From Melastoma dodecandrum (Eukaryota; Streptophyta; Magnoliopsida; Myrtales; Melastomataceae), in assembly GCA_029817715.1 (NCBI GenBank), contig JARUPY010000606.1, positions 4,650,001 through 4,714,000 on the forward strand: a DNA stretch of 64,000 nucleotides, given 5' to 3'. Shown piece after piece: positions 20,438 through 32,313 of this stretch (position 1 is the first letter of the stretch; the number at the start of each line of letters is the position of its first letter). The translations under genes and the position numbers were made by a program. The notes under the pieces are model-generated. The model saw only the letters and a list, made by a program, of their open reading frames with translations. It was not told the origin of the DNA and ran no database searches.

Positions 20438-23347
20438 GTGTTTTTTGGTTTTGTGATATTTGAGCTGGAACGATACTTTCTTTATCGGTTATCCGAGGTG
20501 ATTGATCGTTGCCCTAGTTAAAGTATCTGCAAAAAAAGAAAACATTGTTTAGTTTATAATTTAATGCGATTTAAATTAGAACGACACTTGCTTTCACTGA
20601 TTATTCGACATGGCTTGCAAGCCCCATAGGTTGAGTCTTTTGGGTTGACTTTTCTAGTTTATCGATCCTGAAACAACTTTTTAGAAACGCCAGTAGGAAG
20701 AATGAATGTGACATTGTAATTGCTCTAAAAATAAAGAACAAGAATTTGCTAGTTTCATTTTCAGGTATAACAGCGTAACAGTAATAACATCGACCGGTTG
20801 GAATGGAACGGCTCCGTCTATCTTTGTTAGGATGAGAGCGCCTCTTGTGCAAGCTTGACGACATATGGGTTGTTGTAGTTGTGGATGGGCTTTTTTCGAG
20901 AATCCTTGACATTCTGACTTTTGTTGAAAGCTCTTGACACGCATCTGATGTGCAGCGACTTGTCACTCGATTGGTAAAACTGTTTATGCTCCATTGACCG
21001 GTTCGAAAAGAGTTGTCCCAGTTGAAGTGCGAGTTGTCGTTCAGTAAGCAAGTAGCACCTATGGGAGCTTTTCTTGGTTGACTTGACATGGATGCATTGC
21101 CCCAGCTTAGTAAGTTAATGAGCTTGAACTTTTGTAGTTCCAAAGCTTAATGACGTGCTTGTTCTGATTTAAGGATCTGGAGATTCTGCAAAGAAACATT
21201 ATATAATAGTACGAGTCTTTGACAATGAGGTTATTTGAAAGAAAATTGAAATTTCATTCCATTAAGATGACTTTATCATAGTCTTAGCTCTCAATCAATA
21301 TAATGAAATTGAAATCGTGTGCAATATTCTTTGATTTTGAAATGATTGAAAAGATAATTAAATCGTCAATCCCTTTTAGGGTTTGTGTCGTCTCGGTTCG
21401 AGGATCTAACAGCATGCGTCGATGCTCTTGAAGCATGTATGGTTCTTTGAGAATAAGCCTGCCTCAGTAGAATTGACGATCTCCAAATCATAGCTGCCTT
21501 TGAGTAAGTCCATTGGGGAATTGTCCTTGGATTGCCCTAGTTCTAGCAAAGAAAGTAAATGCAATAGATGTTCAATTTTGAATGTAAAGAAAAATACTAG
21601 AACAATACTTCCTTTGTACTTATTCTTGAAGACATGTCGATTTTGCTTTTTTTTTTTATGAAGCTTGCCCCAGTATATGCTTTGAGATTAGTGTTGCCCC
21701 AGTTTTGGATTGACGGGGTCATGCTCTCCTTTTTGAGTTCGATGGTTGGGAGAATATGCTTTGTTGTATTTCTTTGACATTGGTGCTGAACAAACTCCAC
21801 GATGTAATTTTAGTTGTTGGTGACGATCTTTCCCAGTTTATTCTTCAGATGCTAATGGTGATTGTAAACCTAACATTGGTGTTGTGGATGGTGATAATAT
21901 GAAATTGGTTGAATGAGTTTTACTTCTTGGACTTTAACATTTGGTTTAATTGAATGTTCATCGTATGCCTTGTTGGAAGAGGGGATGTTCGTTTACCTGC
22001 ATAAGAAAAACCGAAATCCAGATGGTAGATGACATGCTTGATTGATTTAAATAATAAGCAAGATTGAAAGGAATACACCATAACTAATAAATTGGAAATG
22101 AAATGTGAGTGACAAAGTCAAGCTGGAATGATGTTGTTGCACATTTGAACTCTTCGGGGAGAGAGAACATCCAAAGCTTTCGTGGCTGATGAGTAGTCCA
22201 ACTTTGATAAATACAAGGTACCTCAAACAAAAACAAAAATCATGTATTAGTCTTGATAAAGAAAGTCATGTTCGTGGATGCAAGATATGTGTCAACTCCC
22301 AATGAATACTTATACGCCCTTTTACTTAAAAAATAAGGCGAATTTTTTTTTAAAAAAAAAGTTGTCGAAGCCAGATGATTGTAAAATGACGAAAAAAATG
22401 AATTCAAAGTCTGGTGAAAATCTATGTGTACCGTCGTAAAGGTCTGGAAAGAATGTTTTTTTTTAGACATGCATCAAAGTTATGCATATGAGTAGGCATT
22501 TTTCTAAAGTATCATAACTCGAAAGCTTTGAATGTATGTAGAATGATCAAGTTCGAAAATATGCAAGCATAAGTGACATTATGCGAGCATAAAGAAAACC
22601 CAGTGTAGAAATCACTCCCCTTATATTCGCTCATTGAGCAAAAGGCATGTTAGTGAAATTGAAATTAAAAGAAAACGGTGGTCAATGTATAACAAGAAGC
22701 ATCAATTCAGACCATATGGACAAAAATGTAGATAAGTATAAGATTTTCTATTAACCGTCTTGGATGTGGCTTGGACTCGTTCATTAACCGTAAAAGAAGA
22801 AATTCGAGTATGGGTTCATTTTAAATGAAAGGACTCGGATATTCGTCCGGTAGTAAACAGGTGGGTACCCACCTAAAGGTAGAGGCAAACGGCCAATACC
22901 CATCAGCATATGGGATACCCGAACTAATCTTATGGTGCCCACGGTGAAGGCTCATGTAACAGGAAAAATCAAGAATTCAAAAATCTCGATCATGTGATAT
23001 CAAACAATGTATGCACAGAAATAAATAGTTAGAGTTATAACAGTTTGTATGGTTTCAAACACATGCCTATCTAGACTGGCTTTTAACTCACCTTCGGACA
23101 AAAGAGTGAGTTGGTATATGCCGCGGGTAAAGAGGTAGACAACCTCTCCCATATAGCAGGTATACTCCTAAACTTAGGTGTCCCTGGGTTTTAGGACGAC
23201 TCACTGTATGCATGGCAGAGACAATCGGAAAAGTAAAGCGCAAACACACTCCACACAAAGCTTAGGTTGCCCCCAATTTTGTAATCGATTTTTCGACCCT
23301 AATTCTCTAGAAAATTACCCAAGTGTCCCCAGCAGAGTCGTCAAATC

Positions 23348-24402
23348 TGTTGAGGGCGGATCCCGTTTCCGGTTACATTTAAAATGAATATCCTCCCTTG
23401 ACAATAAAGCTTTGGATTTTGAAAACGTGTCGGAGTCGCCACTAACCTATTTCAATTTCGAATTAGAAAAAATATAGAGATTCGTTTAGGTTCAGGAATT
23501 AGGGATTACTAAATCGCATGCATCACAAAGAATAGAGATGCGTTAAAATTGTATGTTTCCGATGTCCAGATTTATTTGAGCTCGGTTTTTTAGAAAAGAG
23601 ATTGTTTGACACTAAAAAGATGATCTCGAGCTCAATGTGCTTAAAATGTCTATGTGAATAATTTTTATGAAAATATTTTTTATAAAAAATTGATTTCGGG
23701 CAAACAAGCAACACAGATTTATTAATGCCCTTAACAGTTTCTAAGCCAAAAATAAATTCAGGGGAGAACCAGGTGTTTGTACCATTTCTCGCTCGTGATA
23801 GAACTTTAGCATTTATACCTCACGGTGCCGCTTTAGAATAGGTTTATATAACGCAAAGGGGATCTCCTGGGGAAGCCATGATGGTGTTGTGGGCTACTAT
23901 CGACGAGCCCAGCTCCAGCAAAGTGATCCACAACAGCGAAAAGAATACGACGAACCTGGTTGTGGAAAAAATAAAAAGAATCAAAGTAGGCAAATTCACC
24001 TAATTAAATGGAAGCAAAGGAAAGAGGTTACCGCGTGTCAAGGACGTTTGAACAGAGAAATAATATGAGGCCACCGTGAAGCTCTTGTGAAGGGGGAACG
24101 AGAGGATTCGGCCGGCTAGGGAATGAAACCTGATGCAAGATATCATAAATAAAAGAGAACTACCTTTTGCGCTTTTTCTTTAGTGCTTTTTTTCTCTCGT
24201 CGTGTGTGTTGTGTTCTTCGGGTCTAGTTATTTATAGGGAGCATGTAGTAACTTTAATATTATTTTTTACTAGATCATTTTTTATGATTTTTCATGATTT
24301 TTGTGGATTTTTACTGATTTTCAGTGAATTTTTATTATTTTCAATGATTTTCTACGATTTTTAGTGATCTTATTATTTTTTAGAAAAAATTGGGTTATAA
24401 CA
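23348..24402 (-). repeat. Full-length 5' LTR (1,055 bp)
   Basis: On the minus strand it starts TGTTATAACCC and ends CCTCAACA, the standard TG...CA. The U3 part (24250-24390) is built of repeated AAAAATCA-type units, followed by TATA at about 24237-24229. The conserved GGAGTCGCCACTAACC block lies near its inner end. Confidence 0.72.
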
Positions 24403-25100
24403 CGGATCCACTCAAAACACCCTCTCACCCTGACATTGCACGCCAAAGAGGGACGATGCCGATCTTGTGATTGTTCCTTGCATCCACTGATTTATGGCGA
24501 GTGCGGCTTCAACGTCCATTGCGCTACAAGCTCTAAACTGTCATGAGCAAGGGCAAAATGCTGAAATATGGATGCCGTGGCATGAGCATCGCCTGGTACT
24601 CTGTTACAGGAGAGCTCAGTATAACGATGCATGCAATGCTTGTGGGGACATTGTTGAAGGTCTAGGATGCATTTCCTCAAACATATTATGTGGTCTGCTG
24701 CATCATAAGTTGTGCACCAGACTGACATCGCAGATCCATCATCCCCATCATCCACTTATTCGGGTGCCTGAAGCATTGGAGAACAAACATCCCTGTGATG
24801 CTTGTCTACAGTATATCAGGGTGCTTCAGTTTTTCTTGCAGCAAGTGTTCATTCAACTTAGACACAAAATGTGCTTCCCGACTTCCAGAGCAAAACCATC
24901 AGCTCCATCATCACAAGCTAGTATACTTCCAGAAGGTACCATCATTAACCTGCTAAGTTTGCTGTGAGAAGAGTTATTCCGCAATATTCCGTTGTGTGTA
25001 TTGAAAATTCAATCTTCATGAAGTCTGCATGAAGCTGCCTTTGACAGTGATGAGTGATAAACATCTACATGAACTGAAACTTTGGGATTCATGCCGGTCA
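24403..25100 (+). pseudogene. DC1 pseudogene, 3' part
   Basis: Resumes the DC1 homology interrupted at 19910. Visible blocks are HPLTLTLHAKEGRCRSC, WHEHRLVLCYRRAQYNDAC, LLHHKLC, HPHHPLIRV and KHPCDACLQYIR. After a frameshift near 24890 come KHQLHHHKLVYFQKVPSL and, in another frame, AIFRCVY...NLHEVCMKLP. These follow the module order of DC1 gene 1. Stops, frameshifts and lost cysteines show it is dead. No coiled-coil exon follows. Confidence 0.78.
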
Positions 25101-25600
25101 TATTCCCAAATTCATTAGACTGCATGGGATATTCCCAAATTCAAAGGAAAATTTGACTAGCTAAGCAATAAGATTCCAGGAGAAACGACTCAAGCCTCGA
25201 TATAGTCATACCGGTCTCCTAGTGTAAATCACCTACTGTACATTCATCTGCAGACTGTGTTGTAGACAAAATTACGGATCAAAAAGATGATAAGATGAGA
25301 ACCAAAAGGGATCCACACGGTACCTTGGGATTAAATCTCGGGGTATAATAGCATGAGGTTTATTTTGGTGGACATAATTCACGCCTATGCAATTCAAAAC
25401 TGAAACTGACATTACCGAGATACTGTAAGTTTGTGGAGAAAGAATAGAGAGGAGAGACCAATATATTAGCATAGACTAAAAAGCACTAGAATGGACGATC
25501 ATATTGATCGCTCTGTTTGTCCGACGTCTCTTTGTGATAGGGTATCAGGGCAGCATCTGCACTTCAGGTGGATTCTTATCCAAAGTATCAGAAGAATGGA
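25101..25600. other. Spacer, nothing recognised
   Basis: AT-rich, with short chance frames only. No repeat or RNA gene recognised. Confidence 0.5.
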
Positions 25601-25639
25601 CAGCATACAGTACCCCCCTTTAGTCCCCATGCCTTGAAC

Positions 25640-26175
25640 CTGAGGCTGCTCCGAAGAAAGTCTAGATCCATGCCCAGAACCCGACTGGGCAGCATGCAGC
25701 CAACAAATGGAGAATCTCGCAATATTCCTGTGAGGACTGCCACATATACATCCACAAACATGTGTCGAGCTGGAAATTGCAGATCCAGCGCCATGTTTTC
25801 CATCCCGGACACCTTCTGATGTTTGTCTAACTGCCATCCGATTTCAGATGCAGTACCTGGAAGGATTACAATGGGGGCAATCGGCAGATATGGAAGCGGA
25901 GAAATCAGTTTCGATCTTGACTTGGACTGCACGTTGCCTATCGTCCCATATTAAGAGGGATATCCGGCCACCCTCCAGGCCATAACGACTGAATCTGTAT
26001 GCATGGATGTGCACGAGCAACCGTTGACTCCATTTATCACGAAATTGGGAAGTTAAATTTGTCACCTCTGCAAAGAATTCATGATGGGTTAAGGTTACAT
26101 CTGCGAACTCTTTGCCCACCGGAGAATTGTATTCGCTGCCTTTACTAAGTCGATGGCTCATGGATTCGGCATTTT
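25640..26175 (+). pseudogene. Second DC1 pseudogene, heavily decayed
   Basis: DC1 blocks appear in changing frames: CEDCHIYIHKHVSSWKLQIQ followed by HPGHLLMFV near 25725-25830 (compare CEDCGFYIHKRCAEAPPQIQ of DC1 gene 1), then SFDLDLDCTLPIVPY near 25905-25950, then HEQPLTPFITKLGS and ICHLCKEFMMG near 26010-26085. Several stops and frameshifts separate them. It represents only the N-terminal three modules of the family and lies just upstream of DC1 gene 3. Confidence 0.68.
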
Positions 26176-26508
26176 GGTGTTGAAATCACCCAACTGCTGC
26201 GATTCGTCCAACTGTTTGCAGAGGATGCAAGTCGGACAAATTGTCGATGCTCATATCGGGTTCCCTCTCAAAATCAAAACTATAAAATCGATCACGGTAC
26301 TGTTTGGCCGTTACCCAATGGAAGTGGGGCTGCTAAATATATATAACACTTGAATCATGTGATGTGAGGTTGAGGACGACAGCATTTAAAAAATAATAGA
26401 AAGTTGGAAGCACCATCAAAGTCTTGGTCTTCTTCCCAAACTCCCAACTGTAATTTTAGTCCATCTTTGCCAAGGGAAAAACGAAGAGGAAAGAAGAAAC
26501 CCAGAAAG
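26176..26508. other. Upstream region of DC1 gene 3
   Basis: Tail of the decayed DC1 remnant, then the promoter and leader of DC1 gene 3. No TATA box is certain; TATATATAA at about 26338 is a candidate. Confidence 0.4.
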
Positions 26509-28405
26509 ATGAGCAGCCTGCGGTGCCATTCGACTCACGGCGCCCCCCTGAGGCTTGAGAAGAAGTCCTACGGCGTCTGTGACCTTTGCGACGGAGCCAT
26601 TATCGGGAGATCCAAAGTCTACCAGTGTGAGGCCTGCCGCTCCTGCATCCACAAACGATGTGTCGATGCACCTGCCACGATCTGCCACCCCTTCCACCCT
26701 CGTCACCCCCTCTCCCTTGTCCACAGATCCCATCCGTGCTCTGCTGCCAGTGACGGCGCGCCACTGGACAACGGCACCAGCAGGTACGTTTGCGGCGATT
26801 GCGGGTACCATGTTGACTTGGATTGGGCTTTGTGCTCCCTGCCTGACGAAGGGTCAGTCCCCCCTCAACCACTCGAGGGGAAGGAGGAGGACCTGGGGAT
26901 GGCTCATTTGCATCCTCTAACTCCCTTCTCGGCAAAGTGGGGTTGCAAATACTGCAGTGTCTGCAATTTTCCCATCGAAGGGTACGGTCACGTTTGTCTG
27001 TCCCCAGGATGTGAGTTCATCGTCCATGGTGGGTGCCTTCGGTGTCTGCGGTACAACGACGGCACTTGGGTTACTCAGGTGAAGCACGAGCACCAGTTGA
27101 CAACTCTTGACTGGAAGAAGACGACTGGCCGGAGGGCGTGTAACTTCTGCAAACTCCCTATAGAGGGGGAGTATATTGGGTGCCGACGCTGCCGTTTGTT
27201 TTATCACCGGGTCTGCATCAATGTTCCCGGTATCCTCGAGCATCCCATCTATCCGGACAGCCATTTAACCCTGTTTGTTGCTTCTACCGAACAACAGGAG
27301 GCATGCCGGTCTTGCGACTGCCCCCTTGGGGGATGTTTGGCTTATGAGAATGAGGGCGAGGGGTTAAATCTTCATACAGATTGTGCCCTTAGGACACTCG
27401 ACTACCGTAAAAATGGAGAAAGTGAGAAAATCAGGTCATGCTTACATGAGCATGAGATGTTCCTCTGCCACCGAACTGCAGAAGAGGATGTTTGCAGTGC
27501 CTGCGAGGACAAAGTAACGGGCCTAGCCTACAGATGTGGGCATCAAGGCTGTTCATGGTTGCTTCATAAGTCATGCTTGGTGGCGGAGCTAGAACAGGTT
27601 CTCCATCCTTTCCATCCTAAGCATCCAATCACCCTTGTCCAAGAAAATGCGAACTTCCAGCACAAATGTGATGCTTGCAACGAAGACATCGAGGGGTTGT
27701 ATTTCTGTTGCACGAGTTGTCCGTTCTACTTGGACTTAAAGTGTGCTCTCCGAGAACGAACAAGACAGCCTTTAAAACATCCCCTCCACGAGCACAAACT
27801 CACAATTTTTGACAGGATCTCAAGCCCAATGTGCTATGTCTGTAAGACTTCAGATGAGGCTTCTATCTTCCGTTGTGTCCCTTGCAGCTTCGATATTCAC
27901 CTAAACTGCCTGGACCTACCTGACACTGTGAAGCATTCTGTTCACTCTCATGCATTGACTCTCCGGGAGTTTTATGTTGAGGATGATTCCGGAGAGTACT
28001 ATTGCGATTTTTGTGAGAGAAGAAGGGACAGCAGACTGGGTGTTTATGTCTGTGAAAGATGCCCGATACGGTGGACTTTTCACATCGAATGTGCACTGAC
28101 CGACGTGAGTTAAAAAATTTTGGACGGACTTTCTTTAGCATTCAGTTTAAAACTGCATATAACCTGATTGAAAGTGTCTCCGGCAGCTTTTCAAGGGGGG
28201 AGATAAAATCAGGTACGATCAAATCCTTGCGAAATTGGACAAGTTACTGGAGGTAACAAGCACCAAGGTTGTGGATACAGAGACCAAGATCCAGGAACTG
28301 AAGGAACAGCATGTCAAGCTTTCGAAACGGCTTACCGAAGTAAGGGAGGAACGGGAAAGGGTGAGGTCTCGGCAGGGAGAGTGTAACTTATTTGAAGAAG
28401 ATTAG
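26509..28405 (+). CDS. DC1-domain Cys/His-rich protein 3 with coiled-coil tail
   Basis: Exons 26509-28104 and 28187-28405, giving 604 aa. The start is the first ATG in frame (MSSLRCHSTHGAPL). It has about nine DC1-like modules in the cluster order: CDLCDGAIIGRSKVYQCEAC, a short HPLSLVHRSHPC type, CSVCNFPIEGYGHVC, CNFCKLPIEGEYIGC, CSACEDKVTGLAYRC, CDACNEDIEGLYFCC, CYVCKTSDEASIFRC, and the terminal CDFCERRRDSRLGVYVC. The phase-0 intron (GAC|GTGAGT) precedes a 72-residue exon rich in E, K and L (KLDKLLEVTSTKVVDTETK...), a clear coiled-coil candidate. It is most similar to DC1 gene 4. Likely an intracellular signalling or stress protein; the biochemical role is not known. Confidence 0.86.
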
Positions 28406-28568
28406 ATGATGCTCCTGATAGATACCACCCGATCAGTTGCATATTCCTGTTGTTGTATCTATCCTTTATATTTCAATTGCGACCACCTGGACTGGACATT
28501 CGGGGAAAAGGGGTAATAATAATAATAAAATCACTTATAAAGACCGCATGCCCGGAGATTTGAACTTA

Positions 28569-28577
28569 ACGATACAG
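28569..28577. repeat. Left target-site duplication of foldback element
   Basis: ACGATACAG, matched by ACGATATAG at 29850-29858 (8 of 9 bases). The 9-bp length is typical of Mutator-like elements. Confidence 0.65.
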
Positions 28578-29849
28578 GGAAGCGGCTAAAGGTACGTGCA
28601 CGTAACCGTTACGTTGTTTACTAAAATCGATTTTTTTTTAGTAAAATTTATTAAAAATCGATGTTTTTTAGTAAAATCGTTAGTAAATTACTAAAAAACA
28701 TTAGTAATCCGTTACTAATTTTTCACTGTTTGACCATTAGGAAAGTTATTAAATTAGGTTTAGTAAATCGGCAGAAAAATTTACTAAACTTTTTAGTAAA
28801 TTAGTAACGGTTACTAATTTTTTGTAGTAAAATTTGTAATACTAGTAATTTTTCAGGTAGGCCGTTCGGAAATTTTAGTAATAATTTACAAATTTTGTAA
28901 GAGAAATTAGTAAATTATTGTGTAACATAGTAAAGTCTAAATTACTAAAGTCGTCCTTTTTTTTCGTAATCGTTTACTATTTTTTGAACGAAATTTAGTA
29001 ATCGATTACTAAACTTTTTAGTAATTTACTAAACTGAACAGTACATTCCGAACCTAAAATTGAACCTGTTTTCAGTGTGAAATTATCATTTTACCCTTAC
29101 GGTAAAATTATAAATAGGTTCGGTTTTAGGTTCAGACTGAAAATTCGTAAACGATTTTGTAATTTATCACAGGGGTAAAATGGTAATTTCACACTGAAAA
29201 CAGGTTCAGTTTTATGTTCGGAATGTACTGTTCAGTTTAGTAAATTACTAAAAAGTTTAGCAATCGATTACTGAATTTCGTTCAAAAGGTAGTAAACGAT
29301 TACGAAAAAAAAATTAAAAATTTAGTAATTTACTAACGACTTTATTATATTAAACAGTAATTTACTAATTTCGGTTACAAAATTAGTAAATAATTACTAA
29401 AATCTCCGGACGGCCTACCTGGAAAATTACTAGTATTACAAATTTTACTACAAAAAATTAGTAACCGTTACTAATTTTTCACTGTTTAACCATTCGGAAA
29501 GTTACTAAACTAGGTTTAGTAAATCGGCGGAAAAAATTACTAAACTTTTTAGTAACCGATTACTAAAGTTGAACAGTGAAATTTTAGTAACGATTACTAA
29601 AAAAACTGTCAAATCACCGTTATTTTTAGTAATCGGTTACTAAAAAGTTTAGTAAATTTTTCCGCCGATTTACTAAACCTAGTTTAGTAACTTTTCGAAT
29701 GGTCAAACAGTAAAAAATTAGTAACCGATTACTAATGTTTTTTAGTAATTTACTAATCATTTTACTAAAAAAAGTCGATTTTTAGTAAAGATTACTGAAA
29801 TTTTGATCGAATTTAGTAAACAACGTAACGGTTATGTGCACCCGCTTCC
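28578..29849. mobile_element. 1,272-bp foldback element (Mutator-like MITE candidate)
   Basis: The ends are inverted copies: GGAAGCGG at the left and CCGCTTCC at the right, followed inward by a TAACCGTTACGTTGTTTACTAAA-type block on each side (28599-28622 and 29818-29836). Much of the element is one long inverted repeat folding around about 29130. For example 28958-29060 (TTCGTAATCGTTTACTA ... CAGTACATTCCGAAC) is mirrored at 29217-29306. A second palindrome is centred near 29600. The body consists of repeated TTTAGTAA/TTACTAAA words. It is flanked by an imperfect 9-bp duplication. There is no transposase, so it is non-autonomous. Confidence 0.82.
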
Positions 29850-30008
29850 ACGATATAGTGGCTGAAATATTATGAATTTCTTTTCTTTTTATTTTAAAAG
29901 AAAGACCTGATGATGAACTTAACTTTGGGTCTTGGTCTTTCCTTCTGTGTTGATCCAAACTCTAAATTCAATCAAAGCCGACATCTCCTGCATCCACCAC
30001 CAGAGGAA

Positions 30009-31907
30009 ATGGACAGCTTGTTGCACCACCCTGTTCACGATGCCCCCCTCGAGCTGTGCGACTGGACCGAGGCGAGCTACCCTCGTCCATGTGATCTCTG
30101 CCACCGACCCATCGGACAGGCTCCACAGGCTTACCACTGCAACTTCTGCCAATCCTACATCCACGAGACCTGTGCCGAAGCTCCTCTGGCGATCCGGCAT
30201 CCTTTCCACCCTCAACACCCCCTTGTCCTCATCCACAGATCTCGCCCGTGCTCGTCCTCTAATGCTCAACGGAACGCTGCCTGCAGTTACGAATGCCACG
30301 AGTGTGGCTTCGAGGTCAACTTGGACTGGGCTTTGTGCACCCTTCCTGCCAAGGGCCTTTTTCCAGCTCAGCTGCCGGAGGAGAGTCTGGGGAGAATGGG
30401 TCACATCCATCCCTTGACTCCCTTCAACGCCAAGTGGGAGCACGAATACTGCTTAGTCTGCGATGGCTCCGTCGTCGGCAACGGGTACATCTGCCTGTTG
30501 TCGGAGTGCGATCTCATCATCCACGCAGCTTGCCTCAAATATCTGCGTTACAGAGATGGCACGGTGCTTCCATTGGTGAAGCACAGGCATCAATTTGTGG
30601 CGCTCCATCGTTATAAGAGTGGTCACACAGTATGTAACAATTGTGAGCTTGATATATCGGGGGATTACATTGCTTGCCCAGTCTGCGATGTGTTCTATCA
30701 CAGGGACTGTGCCAACGTGCCCCATACCCTCGCACATCTCATGTATCCAGGTACATTATTAACATTGAGTGTGGGTTCGGACTATGACATGGAATGTGTA
30801 TCTTGTGGTAGCAGATTGAGGGATTGCCTGGTTTATGTAAATGAGGAGAATCAGCTGTACCTCCACACTGATTGTGCCCTCCGAACCCAAGAGTACTGTG
30901 AGAAGGGAGAGAGATTGGAGATCAAAGCGGACTTACACGAGCATCATCAAATGCTCCTCTGTCATCGAACTGCCGATCATGATACTTGCAATGCTTGCAA
31001 GGATAATGTGAGGGGCCTGGGCTATAGATGTGCTGAGCCAGATTGTTCATGGTTGCTTCATAAGTCATGTGCGGAGCTTAAGCTAATACTAGAAGGACAT
31101 CATCATCACCCAAAGCATCAGTTGACCATCTTCCAACATGATTCGAATCTTCAGTATAGATGTAGTGGGTGCCGTGAGAGGATCACCGGCTTCTATCGTT
31201 ACTCTTGTGCACAATGTCCATTCCACTTGGACATCCAATGCACTCATCGGACGCCGACTACTAAACATTACCTCCATCAGCACGATTTGGCAGATTTTGG
31301 GACATTTGCGACCCTATCCTGCATCATTTGTGGTACAAATGGTGGCTCGACTATATTCCGCTGTGTACAATGCAACTTCAGTATTCACCTCAAATGTATG
31401 GAACTACCGCCTAAGGTGAAGAACGAGGGAAAGCATCTTCATGAGATGACTCTGTGGGAATCCCATGTCGAAGAAGACGGAGAATGTGTGTGCTTTTTTT
31501 GTGAAAAAGAACGGGATCGTGGCTTGGGTGTTTATGTCTGCGAGCTGTGTAATATGAGCTATAAGTTAGTGGCCGACATATGGTGCGCCTACCCCCAAGT
31601 AAGTCTTCTTAAAGTTCACGCATTGATTCAGATCATTTCATTTAGAGCTTCATTCCATTATTTCATCTATTTCCTTTTGCCTGCCGCTATTTAGCTGAAG
31701 GAAAGCATGGAAAAGGCACGTGCTGCTGCGATAGCGAATGTGGATGTTGAAATTAAGGATCTAGAGGGCAAGCGTCTTGTTAAACAGAAGGATGTAAATA
31801 GAGTAAAGCAACAGTTGATGGCACAAGAGGAGCAACTAAAGGCACTGGAGGAAGATTTGAAGGCGACGAGGGATGAACGTGAGGCCTTATTGTCAAGGGC
31901 CCTCTGA
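30009..31907 (+). CDS. DC1-domain Cys/His-rich protein 4 with coiled-coil tail
   Basis: Exons 30009-31598 and 31695-31907, giving 600 aa. An in-frame ATG at 29910 would add 33 residues with no DC1 similarity, so MDSLLHHPVHDAPL is preferred, aligned with DC1 gene 3. The modules follow the same order as gene 3: CDLCHRPIGQAPQAYHCNFC, CLVCDGSVVGNGYIC, CNNCELDISGDYIAC, CNACKDNVRGLGYRC, CSGCRERITGFYRYSC, CIICGTNGGSTIFRC. The terminal module is slightly diverged (CVCFFCEKERDRGLGVYVC, EEDGE for EDDSGE). The phase-0 intron (CAA|GTAAGT) is followed by a 70-residue coiled coil (KQKDVNRVKQQLMAQEEQLKAL...). It lies 160 bp downstream of the foldback element, which may now form part of its upstream region. 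Confidence 0.86.
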
Positions 31908-32039
31908 GAAGAGTGCGACATATATAATCAATATATGCTGCTGATTCATCTTTGAATGTGGAAAAGTAGTACGTCGTATCCTGCCAGAGGTTCGATTTTG
32001 GTGCCACATGTTTATGTTTCTGGTCTAAGTATTGTACCA

Positions 32040-32160
32040 CTCCAATGGCTAACAAAGGCGCCGAAATCATTGTCTACCTCTTGAGAATTAATCTCATAAC
32101 ACCGTGTTGAGGGTTCAAGTTCTACCTGTGCCAAAGTAAATAAATTTGCTTGGGACTTTG
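32040..32160 (+). repeat. Possible SINE-like remnant
   Basis: An A-box-like TGGCTAACAAAGG (32046-32058) and a B-box-like GGGTTCAAGTTC (32111-32122) lie at tRNA-type spacing in otherwise non-coding DNA. No tail or target duplication was identified, so this is only a candidate. Confidence 0.25.
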
Positions 32161-32313
32161 TTGTAGCAGTTTTAACATTTTCTTTGGCAAATCAACAGAG
32201 AACATATCTTTCTCAATCAAGAACACTTTGGATAAACTTAAAAGAGAAAACACTTTGGATAAGTAAAAGTGGGAATATTTCCATACAAGAACAGAATTAG
32301 AAATGGATCATAC

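Larger units (their letters stand above)
19910..24402 (-). mobile_element. Non-autonomous LTR retrotransposon (Tat/Ogre-like), inserted in a DC1 pseudogene
   Basis: Two direct repeats, at 19910-about 20437 and 23348-about 23870, match for some 525 bp (TGTCGGAGTCGCCACTAACC and onward). Read on the minus strand, the 5' LTR runs from TGTTATAACCC at 24402 to CAACA at 23348. Four nt further is a primer-binding-like site, TGACGACTCTGCTGGGGAC (about 23344-23326), of the type common in Tat/Ogre-group Ty3 elements. A TATA box (CTATAAATA, about 24237-24229) lies in the LTR. The interior of about 2.9 kb has no gag-pol frame, so the element depends on others. The 3' LTR at the left is incomplete. No clean target-site duplication is seen (CCAAT against CGGAT), and some DC1 sequence is missing at the junction. 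Confidence 0.72.

Noticed and set aside
20601..21143. 180-aa minus-strand frame inside the LTR element
   Set aside because: No gag, protease, RT or integrase signature and Ser/Thr-rich random composition; considered chance.
28500..29860. CRISPR-like or satellite array of TTTAGTAA words
   Set aside because: The repeats are not regularly spaced with unique spacers. The symmetry is inverted, with terminal repeats and a 9-bp flank duplication, so a foldback element explains it better, in a eukaryotic genome.
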